A DNA stretch of 6,085 nucleotides from Methanoregula sp. (GCA_003136075.1 PNBP01000045.1:544-6628), one strand, 5' to 3'. Shown: positions 1-5,112, numbered from the stretch's first letter. The notes: generated from the letters alone by a model not told the origin. Program-made: numbers and translations.

Positions 1-133
1 CACCGGGGACCCATACCATCACAAACTGCCCGGGGACAAAGGTGAACGGCGGTTCAAAGAAAAATGTTTTTGTCGTCGGGGTTTCACCCCGGATCTGGGC
101 GATGGGGACGGGGGTTGGCAGGTGTTCAGGCAT
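1..133 (-). CDS. pyrK: Dihydroorotate dehydrogenase electron-transfer subunit, N-terminal fragment
   Basis: Only the first 44 codons lie in the window; the gene continues past the left edge. The translation starts MPEHLPTPVPIAQIRGE and contains an ETPTTKTFFFE segment followed by FVPGQFVMVWVPG. This is the start of the ferredoxin-reductase-like beta barrel of PyrK, where the PGQF segment contributes to FAD binding. PyrK normally carries FAD and a 2Fe-2S cluster and passes electrons from PyrD to NAD+ (established for the family; the cluster motif lies outside the window). The ATG overlaps the end of pyrD by 8 nt, which suggests coupled translation and one complex. The resemblance, the overlap and the pyrD partner make this call firm despite the short fragment. 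Confidence 0.88.
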   Translation of the reverse strand, partial: MPEHLPTPVPIAQIRGETPTTKTFFFEPPFTFVPGQFVMVWVPG

Positions 134-1013
134 GGGCGCACCCTATAATTTCTTCCGGGGGGATCCCCTTCTTTGCGTACAGGTCTTTTTTGATCGTTTC
201 AAAGATAGTGATATCGTCCCTTACTGCACTTCCTATCTCCACAGCAGACGCACCGGCCATCATCATCTCAACCACGTTGTCCGCTGTCGCAATGCCCCCG
301 CACCCGATGATTGGGATCTTGCAGGCTTCATAGAGTTCATAGACGCAGCGTACCGCAACAGGAAATATCATGCTGCCCGAGAGTCCGCCATAGCGATTCC
401 CGAGTACCGGACGCTGGAGCCCGGTAGAGATACGCATCGCTTTTACCGTATTTATCGCAACGATCGCGCTTGCCCCGCCACGTTCCGCCGCTTTCCCGAT
501 CGCGGTGATATCGGTCACATTTGGTGTCAGTTTCACCCATGTCGGCATACCAAGCGTGCTCACCGCACGGGTACAGGCTTCGACACGTGCCGGATCGGTC
601 CCAATCGCTGCTCCATACCCTTCCGCATGCGGGCAGGACAGGTTGAGCTCAAACCCTGATACCCGGTCTAAAAACCACCTGGCAACACGTGCAAATTCTG
701 CCGGTGTGCCCCCGAATATGCTGGCAATCACCGGTTTTTTCGCGACAGGTTCTAATTCTTCAATAAAATCTTTCGAAGGATTCGGCAGCCCCATCGCATT
801 TAAGAGACCGTCGTCGAGCACCGCGACGCATGGCCCATGATGCCCATCTTTTGGCTCCGGGCCAATCGATTTGGTAACAACGCCACCGGCGCCCAGCTGG
901 AGCATCCGTGCCAATGATGCTCCCGTAGTTCCAAGGACGCCAGCTGCAAGCAGGAGATGGTTGTCGAGTGCAACACCTCCCACCGTCACCGGCCCTGGTC
1001 TGATCACAACCAT
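126..1013 (-). CDS. pyrD: Dihydroorotate dehydrogenase, catalytic subunit (class 1B)
   Basis: This 295-aa protein would oxidise dihydroorotate to orotate in de novo pyrimidine synthesis, using FMN and passing electrons to PyrK. Visible motifs are TKSIGPEP with Lys48, NAMGLPNP at 72-79 (substrate/FMN pocket), NLSCPH at 124-129 with Cys127 as the class 1 catalytic base, Lys161, INTVKAM at 187-193, GGLSG at 209-213 and GCGGI at 237-241 for FMN phosphate binding. Length is normal for class 1B (about 300). The cysteine base, rather than serine, and the adjacent pyrK support class 1B. The ATG at 1013 is preferred because a strong TATA box is centred 27 nt upstream, giving a leaderless mRNA; no Shine-Dalgarno sequence is visible. 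A 10-bp-arm palindrome covers the start. pyrD precedes pyrK here. Confidence 0.96.
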   Translation of the reverse strand: MVVIRPGPVTVGGVALDNHLLLAAGVLGTTGASLARMLQLGAGGVVTKSIGPEPKDGHHGPCVAVLDDGLLNAMGLPNPSKDFIEELEPVAKKPVIASIFGGTPAEFARVARWFLDRVSGFELNLSCPHAEGYGAAIGTDPARVEACTRAVSTLGMPTWVKLTPNVTDITAIGKAAERGGASAIVAINTVKAMRISTGLQRPVLGNRYGGLSGSMIFPVAVRCVYELYEACKIPIIGCGGIATADNVVEMMMAGASAVEIGSAVRDDITIFETIKKDLYAKKGIPPEEIIGCAHA

Positions 1014-1031
1014 TTATCAGGAAATGGTTGT
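1006..1031. promoter_or_regulatory. Perfect palindrome over the pyrD start codon (candidate operator)
   Basis: ACAACCATTT (1006-1015), a 6-nt spacer, then AAATGGTTGT (1022-1031): the 10-bp arms are perfectly complementary. The left arm contains the pyrD ATG. The predicted transcription start lies at about 1014, so the mRNA would contain only part of the palindrome. A DNA-binding site is therefore more likely than an RNA hairpin. The binding protein is unknown. Confidence 0.5.
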
Positions 1032-1034
1032 TAT

Positions 1035-1065
1035 TTATTATAAAGAGCATCTTTTTGAGCGGATT
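1035..1065 (+). repeat. 31-bp direct repeat, left copy
   Basis: This copy matches 3927-3957 at 30 of 31 positions: 25 identical bases, a C/T difference at 1060, then GGATT. Weaker similarity continues to the right, ending in a shared TTTCCTGTGC (1079-1088 here, 3973-3982 in the other copy) after a 2-nt gap. The left boundary is sharp. The copy includes the pyrD TATA box and a short internal inverted repeat, AAAGA-GCA-TCTTT. Confidence 0.85.
1037..1044 (-). promoter_or_regulatory. TATA box of pyrD
   Basis: On the minus strand the sequence reads TTTATAAT, a good archaeal TATA box. Its centre is about 27 nt upstream of the pyrD ATG, which places transcription initiation at or next to the start codon and implies a leaderless mRNA. 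The box lies inside the left copy of the 31-bp direct repeat. Confidence 0.7.
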
Positions 1066-1067
1066 TA

Positions 1068-1087
1068 CACAGGTTCTATTTCCTGTG
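1068..1087. promoter_or_regulatory. Inverted repeat upstream of the pyrD TATA box
   Basis: CACAGG (1068-1073), an 8-nt spacer and CCTGTG (1082-1087) form a perfect 6-bp-arm inverted repeat. It sits about 37 bp upstream of the pyrD TATA centre, where an archaeal activator site could lie. The second copy of the surrounding repeat keeps the right arm but not the left. The function is inferred only from position and symmetry. Confidence 0.3.
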
Positions 1088-1106
1088 CATTAATTAGAAA
1101 ATGGGA

Positions 1107-1316
1107 TTATTTTTTCAATTCACAATTACAACCAGTCAATTTTATTAAAAAATCAGTGGTTAATCGTTCTGGGTCATCTTTCAATTTTTCATGATGTTCT
1201 TTGATTGCCTTGCGACACTGTTTTATATATCGTATTTTTTTGGGGTGTACTTTTCCTATATTGTAAGTATTTAAAATCCCCCAAAATATGCTACACCTCT
1301 CATCAAGAGTCATCAT
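1107..1316 (-). CDS. Small protein of unknown function (69 aa)
   Basis: I do not recognise this protein. The translation is composed like a real small soluble protein: lysine-rich and largely helical in appearance, with KKIRYIKQCRKAIKEHHEKLK in the middle (residues 25-45) and a C-terminal CNC near residue 63. It has no signal peptide or membrane segment. The coding DNA is clearly richer in A+T than pyrD or arsC. An in-frame TAA lies just upstream, so translation starts at the ATG-ATG pair at 1316/1313. No Shine-Dalgarno sequence is seen. A TATA-like AT-rich element near 1349-1356 would give a leader of about 10 nt. It follows arsC on the same strand after 156 nt and probably has its own promoter. 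A two-copy tandem repeat overlaps its start. A chance ORF cannot be excluded. Confidence 0.5.
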   Translation of the reverse strand: MMTLDERCSIFWGILNTYNIGKVHPKKIRYIKQCRKAIKEHHEKLKDDPERLTTDFLIKLTGCNCELKK

Positions 1317-1352
1317 TTGATACTCATTTTAGTCATCATTTGATACTCATTT
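1308..1352. repeat. Two-copy tandem repeat (22 bp, period 23)
   Basis: The 22-bp sequence at 1308-1329 is repeated exactly at 1331-1352, with one base between the copies. A degenerate partial copy (TTTAATACTTATT) follows at 1350-1362. The first copy overlaps the start codons of the 69-aa ORF and the second overlaps its likely promoter. The 23-bp period is close to two helical turns, which fits a cooperatively bound operator, possibly autoregulatory. Replication slippage is the alternative. Confidence 0.7.
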
Positions 1353-1382
1353 AATACTTATTAAAAAGGTTATTTCTTGCGT

Positions 1383-1387
1383 AAAAA
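1383..1387 (-). terminator. Possible oligo-T terminator of the ars operon
   Basis: On the minus strand, GGGAATTTTTACG lies about 85 nt beyond the arsC stop. Archaeal termination often needs only a T-run. A run of five is weak, there is no hairpin, and another T5 follows at 1363-1367. Confidence 0.25.
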
Positions 1388-1472
1388 TTCCCTTGCTTAC
1401 GATATGAGATTTTAGACTCGTTTCTCTGTTCTTTTATCTTTTACAAGTTTCTCGAAGTCTATTGCCGTAGAA

Positions 1473-1985
1473 CTAGAGGTGCATTCTTTCTGTCAGTTCA
1501 ACAAGAAGATCCTGATTTGACGGGACGCTCGTACTCTCTTGTTTCGACAGCTCAATCTTGGGCGATGCCGGGGCAGTTCCGAAGGTCGCATCGATCCACC
1601 GGATGATCTCATCTCTCACGCGGCGGAACTCGGCCCAGATTTCATCATCCGCCCCAGTGAATGCAGCGGGATCCGAAAAACCCTGGTGAATCTCTTCTTT
1701 TGCCCCCGGGAAGAATGGGCAGGCTGCCTTTGCAGAATCGCAGACGGTGACAACAGTATCAATTCCGGTCCCATAGAACTCATCAATGAGTTTCGACCGT
1801 TGTCCGGAGATATCGATCCCGATCTCTCTCATCACGGCGATTGCAATGGGATGGATCTGACCTTTTTCTGTTCCACCGCTGAATACCTCGTAACGGTCAC
1901 CGTACTTTGCCCTCATATACCCTTCCGCCATCTGTGACCGTATGGCGTTATGGGTGCAGATAAACAGGATCTTCTTTTTCATCAT
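1473..1985 (-). CDS. arsC: Arsenate reductase, low-molecular-weight phosphatase family
   Basis: The protein would reduce arsenate to arsenite in the cytoplasm. In the 170-aa form, residues 4-15 read KILFICTHNAIR, which contains the phosphatase P-loop CX5R followed by Ser. TVCDSAKAACPFFPG supplies two further cysteines seven residues apart, matching the Cys82/Cys89 relay of thioredoxin-coupled pI258-type ArsC. DPAAFTG supplies the general-acid aspartate, and EFRRVRDEI is the usual late helix. About 30 residues after that helix (IELSKQESTSVPSNQDLL...) exceed the usual length of about 130-140. Start choice is uncertain: 1985 (or 1982) fits the family N-terminus MKKKILFICTHN and has GGTG just upstream, but an ATG at 2003 overlaps the acr3 stop as ATGA and could be used by coupled translation. 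It is the last ars gene on this strand. Confidence 0.93.
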   Translation of the reverse strand: MMKKKILFICTHNAIRSQMAEGYMRAKYGDRYEVFSGGTEKGQIHPIAIAVMREIGIDISGQRSKLIDEFYGTGIDTVVTVCDSAKAACPFFPGAKEEIHQGFSDPAAFTGADDEIWAEFRRVRDEIIRWIDATFGTAPASPKIELSKQESTSVPSNQDLLVELTERMHL

Positions 1986-1999
1986 AACACCATTTCTCT

Positions 2000-3076
2000 T
2001 CATCGTAGCGATGGACTGCACGCATCATCACTTTTTCCCCCGTACCATTTCGTTTTCAGCCACAATGCCACGTTCACGAGTCCGATAAGCACCGGCACTT
2101 CAACAAGTGGCCCTATTATCGTGGCAAAAGCTGCCGGGGATGCAATACCGAAAACAGCAATGGCAACAGCGATTGCGAGCTCGAAATTATTGGAGGCGGC
2201 GGTAAACGAGAGCGTGGCTGACTTCTGGTAATCAACACCGAGACGGTGGGCCATCCAGAAACTCGCAAAGAACATAATGATGAAGTAACAGAGAAGTGGG
2301 ACCGCGACCCGCACAACGTCAAACGGCACATTGATAATGTACTCACCTTTGAGAGAGAACATTATGATGATGGTAAAGAGGAGGGCAATGAGCGTGATGG
2401 GCGAAATCTTCGGTATGAAGATCTGTTCGTACCACGCCTTTGATTTTATGCGGATGAGCGCATAGCGGGTAATCATCCCAGCAAGGAACGGGATGCCGAG
2501 ATAGACAAAGACGCTTTCGCCAATCTGGAGGATCGTAATGGAAACCGCAGAACCGGCCCCGATGCCTAACAGGGGCGGTAGGTACGTGATAAAGAACCAT
2601 GCATAGACCGAGTAAAAGAAGACCTGGAAAATCGAGTTCAGGCCCACAATAGCGGCGCAGTATTCGCAATCCCCGAGGGCGAGATCGTTCCAGACGATAA
2701 CCATCGCAATGCACCGGGCTATCCCGACCATGATCAGGCCATACATCAGAAACGGCTGGTCTCGTAGGAAAACGACGGAAAGCACAAACATCAGCACCGG
2801 CCCGACAATCCAGTTTTGGACGAGCGAGAGGCCGAGTACTTTAGTATCCCGGAATACGGTGTGTAGTTCCTCGTACCGCACTTTTGCAAGTGGCGGGTAC
2901 ATCATCAGAATCAGGCCGATGGCAATGGGTATCGACGTGGTGCCAACCGAGAGGCCTGTTATAAGGGCCGGTACTCCAGAAGAGAAATACCCAATGGCAA
3001 TTCCCACTGCCATGGCAAGAAAGATCCAGAGCGTGAGGTACCGGTCAATAAAGGAGAGATGATGATTTGCGGTCAT
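2000..3076 (-). CDS. acr3: Arsenite efflux permease, ACR3 family
   Basis: This 358-aa integral membrane protein would export arsenite across the cytoplasmic membrane. It has about ten hydrophobic segments and the family hallmarks: [16 protein letters not shown] at 121-136 with the essential Cys122 in the fourth membrane segment, and AASNNFE at 293-299 with Glu299 in the ninth. Length matches ACR3 carriers (about 350-370) and is shorter than the unrelated ArsB family (about 430). The ATG at 3076 has GAGG 8 nt upstream. The stop overlaps a possible arsC start (ATGA at 2000-2003). It lies 45 nt after the zinc-ribbon gene. No ArsA ATPase is nearby, so the carrier should work alone on the proton motive force, as ACR3 proteins usually do. 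Confidence 0.96.
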   Translation of the reverse strand: MTANHHLSFIDRYLTLWIFLAMAVGIAIGYFSSGVPALITGLSVGTTSIPIAIGLILMMYPPLAKVRYEELHTVFRDTKVLGLSLVQNWIVGPVLMFVLSVVFLRDQPFLMYGLIMVGIARCIAMVIVWNDLALGDCEYCAAIVGLNSIFQVFFYSVYAWFFITYLPPLLGIGAGSAVSITILQIGESVFVYLGIPFLAGMITRYALIRIKSKAWYEQIFIPKISPITLIALLFTIIIMFSLKGEYIINVPFDVVRVAVPLLCYFIIMFFASFWMAHRLGVDYQKSATLSFTAASNNFELAIAVAIAVFGIASPAAFATIIGPLVEVPVLIGLVNVALWLKTKWYGGKSDDACSPSLR

Positions 3077-3084
3077 TACTAATG

Positions 3085-3088
3085 CCTC
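3085..3088 (-). promoter_or_regulatory. Ribosome binding site of acr3
   Basis: GAGG on the minus strand, 8 nt before the ATG at 3076. It supports that start. Confidence 0.5.
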
Positions 3089-3121
3089 GTTATTGTGATG
3101 CAGGATGGTATGGTTGTCATT

Positions 3122-3265
3122 TCACAGAATGGTGTGTCCACAACTTGTGCATTTCCAAACCATTGATTCCTTTTCTCCATCCTTTTTCCAGATAGGAACT
3201 AACAACTGTTCAATTTTACACATAGGGCAGACGCCCTTCGCCGGGTTGGGTGATCCTGTAGTCAT
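3122..3265 (-). CDS. 47-aa zinc-ribbon protein, first gene of the ars operon
   Basis: This small gene is complete: ATG at 3265, TGA at 3122, and a strong GAGGAG ribosome binding site 5 nt upstream. The protein starts MTTGSPNPAKGVCPMCK and ends WKCTSCGHTIL. Two CXXC pairs, Cys13/Cys16 and Cys39/Cys42, are separated by 22 residues containing LLVPIWKKDGEKESMVW, the layout of a one-domain zinc ribbon. It probably binds zinc. Binding of As(III) by the thiols is possible but unproven. It is the first gene read from the ArsR-controlled promoter, with a leader of about 38 nt and 45 nt between its stop and acr3. Small ribbons of this kind are not part of canonical ars operons. A chance ORF is unlikely given the motif, ribosome binding site and operon fit. 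Exact function is unknown. Confidence 0.82.
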   Translation of the reverse strand: MTTGSPNPAKGVCPMCKIEQLLVPIWKKDGEKESMVWKCTSCGHTIL

Positions 3266-3270
3266 CGTCA

Positions 3271-3276
3271 CTCCTC
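3271..3276 (-). promoter_or_regulatory. Ribosome binding site of the zinc-ribbon gene
   Basis: GAGGAG on the minus strand, 5 nt before the ATG at 3265. It is the clearest ribosome binding site in the ars region and is the main reason to accept this short gene. Confidence 0.7.
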
Positions 3277-3287
3277 TGATAGATAGC

Positions 3288-3307
3288 ATTTCAAATTTTG
3301 TTGAAAC
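3288..3307. promoter_or_regulatory. Candidate ArsR operator 1 (ars operon side)
   Basis: ATTTCA (3288-3293), 8 nt, TGAAAC (3302-3307). It is an inverted repeat with the same arms and spacing as the site at 3340-3359. It covers the predicted leftward transcription start at about 3303, where a bound repressor would block initiation. Confidence 0.55.
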
Positions 3308-3325
3308 ATTATCTGCAGGTGAAGC

Positions 3326-3333
3326 GTATATAC
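3326..3333. promoter_or_regulatory. Shared palindromic TATA element of the divergent ars promoter
   Basis: GTATATAC is self-complementary. Rightward, its centre (3329.5) is 28-29 nt before the arsR ATG at 3358, giving a leaderless or nearly leaderless arsR mRNA. Leftward, initiation about 26 nt away (near 3303) would leave a leader of about 38 nt before the zinc-ribbon gene. One TATA box serving both directions is inferred; no other box at the right spacing was seen. Confidence 0.55.
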
Positions 3334-3339
3334 TTTAGT

Positions 3340-3359
3340 ATTTCATATTATTTTGAAAT
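3340..3359. promoter_or_regulatory. Candidate ArsR operator 2 (arsR side)
   Basis: ATTTCA (3340-3345), 8 nt, TGAAAT (3354-3359). This perfect 6-bp-arm inverted repeat overlaps the arsR transcription start and ATG. It repeats the architecture of operator 1, 52 bp away centre to centre, and would give autoregulation. Confidence 0.55.
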
Positions 3360-3744
3360 GAAATCCTCCAAAAGTCCCAGTCGCAGCTTGCAAAAACCCA
3401 GATCGGGAAAGAGGTCGGCAACAAAACCCGATGCGGGGCTTGAGGCTATCGAAAGCGTGGGAGGTATTGAAAATCTCTCCCGTCAAATTCCGGACGAAAA
3501 GGATCTTGCTGAAATGAGCCGGAGATACCATGCCCTTTCTGATCCACTTCGTCTCACGATCCTTTACCTTCTCAAAGACCAGCCGCTCTGCGTTTGCGTC
3601 ATTAATCAGTTCATGCAGATTGCTGACTCAAAGCTTTCGTATCATCTCGCGGTTCTCAAGGAGGGCGGCCTTATCGAAGGCGAATATCACGGGAACTGGA
3701 TCTATTACTCACTGACTGATACGGGCCGGGATTTTGTCAGGTAA
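3358..3744 (+). CDS. arsR: ArsR/SmtB-family arsenic-responsive repressor
   Basis: This 128-aa winged-helix protein would repress the divergent ars promoter and leave DNA when it binds As(III). The helical core begins near residue 50: RRYHALSDPLRLTILYLL (55-72), then PLCVCVINQFM (77-86), where Cys78-X-Cys80 matches the ELCVCDL sensor motif of ArsR. The recognition helix is about 90-106 (DSKLSYHLAVLKEGGLI), followed by the wing GEYHGNWIYYSLT (108-120). An upstream ATG at 3298 is rejected because it precedes the predicted promoter. The first 25 residues (MKSSKSPSRSLQKPRSGKRS...) are rich in Lys, Arg and Ser and look disordered. They are longer than in typical ArsR proteins (about 100-120 aa total) and might add DNA contacts. 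arsR is transcribed alone, away from the ars operon. Confidence 0.94.
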   Translation: MKSSKSPSRSLQKPRSGKRSATKPDAGLEAIESVGGIENLSRQIPDEKDLAEMSRRYHALSDPLRLTILYLLKDQPLCVCVINQFMQIADSKLSYHLAVLKEGGLIEGEYHGNWIYYSLTDTGRDFVR

Positions 3745-3926
3745 ACCTCCTACCGGCCATTCAGAGCGAAGGGGTGCTGTTGCGTTATCTAGATGTTTAA
3801 ACAGTCAATAATGGTGGGTTACGACGATATCATTTTCATTAAGTATCGATTAGCTCGACTGACCCGACCAATCCCCCGCGTTTGCATTGAGTTTTTCCAA
3901 AAATCTGCCTTATTGGGGGTTAGATC

Positions 3927-3957
3927 TTATTATAAAGAGCATCTTTTTGAGTGGATT
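3927..3957 (+). repeat. 31-bp direct repeat, right copy
   Basis: This is the second copy of the sequence at 1035-1065, in the same orientation and with a single mismatch (T at 3952). It holds the same TATA-like element, TTTATAAT on the minus strand (3929-3936), but no gene follows it leftward, where arsR ends convergently. The two copies bracket the orphan ORF and all four ars genes. Confidence 0.85.
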
Positions 3958-4135
3958 AATACGCATCCTCTGTTTCCTGTGCGCGCTGCCAAGGAAATGG
4001 CGGGATTTAACCATAGAGATTATTGGATTTCTATCTCCCATTGTTTCAACGCCGGTTTGAATAAACGTTGGATGCTGCTTTTCGTTTTTATAAGAACCGC
4101 CAGTGTTTTTTATGATTTTGCCATCGGATCAGGAT

Positions 4136-4143
4136 AAAAAAAA
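4136..4143 (-). terminator. Oligo-T terminator of the slipin gene
   Basis: Eight T residues on the minus strand, 45 nt beyond the slipin stop codon, with no strong hairpin. This is the usual form of a euryarchaeal terminator. Confidence 0.5.
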
Positions 4144-4188
4144 TTCAAGAGAGAAAATTATTGACATGGCAGAAACCCGGCATCCCTT

Positions 4189-5025
4189 TCATTGCTGCGG
4201 TTGCTGTTCGTGATCCGGCTGCTTTTTTTGCTCTTTTGCAATCGTTTTTGCAAGGGCAATGGTCCCCGTTGTGTCCCCAAGCGTCATGGTCTGGAGAGCG
4301 GTTGACGGAACAATGACAATGGTTGACTGCCCTCCCTTCAATCCTTCGTACAGCATGTTCATCGCCCGCAGGTGAAGGGCAGTAGGATTGTTCTCGTAGC
4401 TCTTTGCAGCCTGTTCAAACTTCTCGGCGATCTGCCGTTCAGAGTCCCCGAGAATGACACGGGCCTGCCGCTCGCGCTCTGCCTGTGCCTGCATGGACAT
4501 TGCATCCTGGAGTGCGCCTGGGATAACCACGTCGCGGATCTCAACAGAGAGGATTTTAATGCCCCACCCGCTTACACGGCTCCCGATTAACCTCTGAAGT
4601 TCGGTGTCAATTGCTTCCCTTCCCGTAAGCATATCGGCAAGAATGGTTTTGCCGATAACATCCCGGAGCGCGGTTTGCGATGCCAGGGAGATTGAATCCT
4701 TGTAATCCTTGACTTCAAGTGCAGCTTTCTCGACATCGACCACCTGCCAGAATAACACGGCATCCACATTGACCGGGACCGTGTCTTTTGTTAAGGTCTG
4801 CTCAGCGGTAAACGATGTGGTGATAACCCGGAGATCAATCATGTATGCGACCCGGCTCAGGAACGGGACAATCAGGAACAGCCCGGGGCCCTTGACGCCA
4901 ATGAATTTTCCAAGGAACAGGACCACTGCCCGCTCCCATTGGTTGGCAATCCGTATTGCCATGGCGAGAATCACAATAACAACAATCAAAATTACTGCAC
5001 TGATTATGAGGGTGAATGTATCCAT
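4189..5025 (-). CDS. Slipin / stomatin-like SPFH-domain membrane protein
   Basis: This 278-aa protein has one N-terminal membrane segment (about residues 5-26), an SPFH/Band 7 domain (about 27-175) including ERAVVLFLGKF, GPGLFLIVPF and DLRVITT, and a helical coiled-coil region (about 176-215, QAQAERERQARVILGDSERQI). It also has the slipin signature YENNPTALHLRAMNMLYEGLK (210-230), a hydrophobic STIVIVPSTAL stretch and a polar Gln-rich tail. Slipins form membrane-anchored oligomeric scaffolds. In several archaea they are paired with an NfeD-type membrane protease that cleaves the C-terminal hydrophobic stretch. No NfeD gene adjoins this one: arsR converges on one side and mdh diverges on the other. 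The start is supported by GGAGG 9 nt before the ATG. The specific cellular role is unknown. Confidence 0.93.
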   Translation of the reverse strand: MDTFTLIISAVILIVVIVILAMAIRIANQWERAVVLFLGKFIGVKGPGLFLIVPFLSRVAYMIDLRVITTSFTAEQTLTKDTVPVNVDAVLFWQVVDVEKAALEVKDYKDSISLASQTALRDVIGKTILADMLTGREAIDTELQRLIGSRVSGWGIKILSVEIRDVVIPGALQDAMSMQAQAERERQARVILGDSERQIAEKFEQAAKSYENNPTALHLRAMNMLYEGLKGGQSTIVIVPSTALQTMTLGDTTGTIALAKTIAKEQKKQPDHEQQPQQ

Positions 5026-5034
5026 TGGTTAATT

Positions 5035-5039
5035 CCTCC
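5035..5039 (-). promoter_or_regulatory. Ribosome binding site of the slipin gene
   Basis: GGAGG on the minus strand, 9 nt before the ATG at 5025. It fixes the start of the slipin gene. Confidence 0.7.
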
Positions 5040-5095
5040 AAAACACCATCTATCCGGTGATAGTCATCCGATAGGCAAGCGATTATCTGTCAGAG

Positions 5096-5102
5096 TATAT
5101 AT
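5096..5102 (-). promoter_or_regulatory. TATA box of the slipin gene
   Basis: ATATATA on the minus strand, within CACACATATATACTC. Initiation about 26 nt downstream, near 5073, would give a leader of about 48 nt containing the GGAGG site. Confidence 0.5.
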
Positions 5103-5112
5103 GTGTGGTGAT

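Larger units (their letters stand above)
3745..4188. other. 444-nt noncoding stretch between convergent arsR and slipin genes
   Basis: No convincing gene was found on either strand. It holds the right copy of the 31-bp direct repeat (3927-3957), T-runs on the plus strand (3892-3896, 4106-4111) that could end arsR transcription, and an A8 run (4136-4143) that would be the slipin terminator. A 114-codon open frame on the plus strand from 3793 has no ribosome binding site, recognisable domain or family. Confidence 0.6.

Noticed and set aside
42..659. 205-codon plus-strand open frame over pyrD
   Set aside because: It is antisense to a clear pyrD, and the translation is rich in Arg, His and Cys as expected of a shadow frame.
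1045..1055. AAAGA-GCA-TCTTT inside the 31-bp repeat as a terminator hairpin
   Set aside because: A 5-bp A/T-rich stem with a 3-nt loop is too weak, and it lies upstream of the pyrD promoter rather than after a gene.
1986..2021. Longer ArsC N-terminus beginning [12 protein letters not shown]
   Set aside because: The extra residues overlap acr3 and do not resemble the family start, MKKKILFICTHN. The ATG at 2003 remains a possible coupled start.
3105..3338. 77-codon plus-strand open frame across the acr3-arsR interval
   Set aside because: It is the antisense shadow of the zinc-ribbon gene, which has a better ribosome binding site and clear CXXC motifs, and it crosses the divergent promoter.
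3298..3357. Upstream ATG extending arsR by 20 residues
   Set aside because: It begins upstream of the predicted TATA box at 3326-3333, so it would not be on the arsR transcript. The added residues are unlike the family.
3745..3906. Possible tRNA or structured RNA on the minus strand between arsR and the right repeat
   Set aside because: No TPsiC-arm consensus or cloverleaf pairing could be found by eye.
3793..4137. 114-codon plus-strand open frame after arsR
   Set aside because: No ribosome binding site or recognisable domain, and its composition (Arg/Phe/Ile mix with no clear periodicity) looks noncoding. Its YYKEHLFE segment is only the 31-bp repeat read through; the same frame is open in the left copy by chance.
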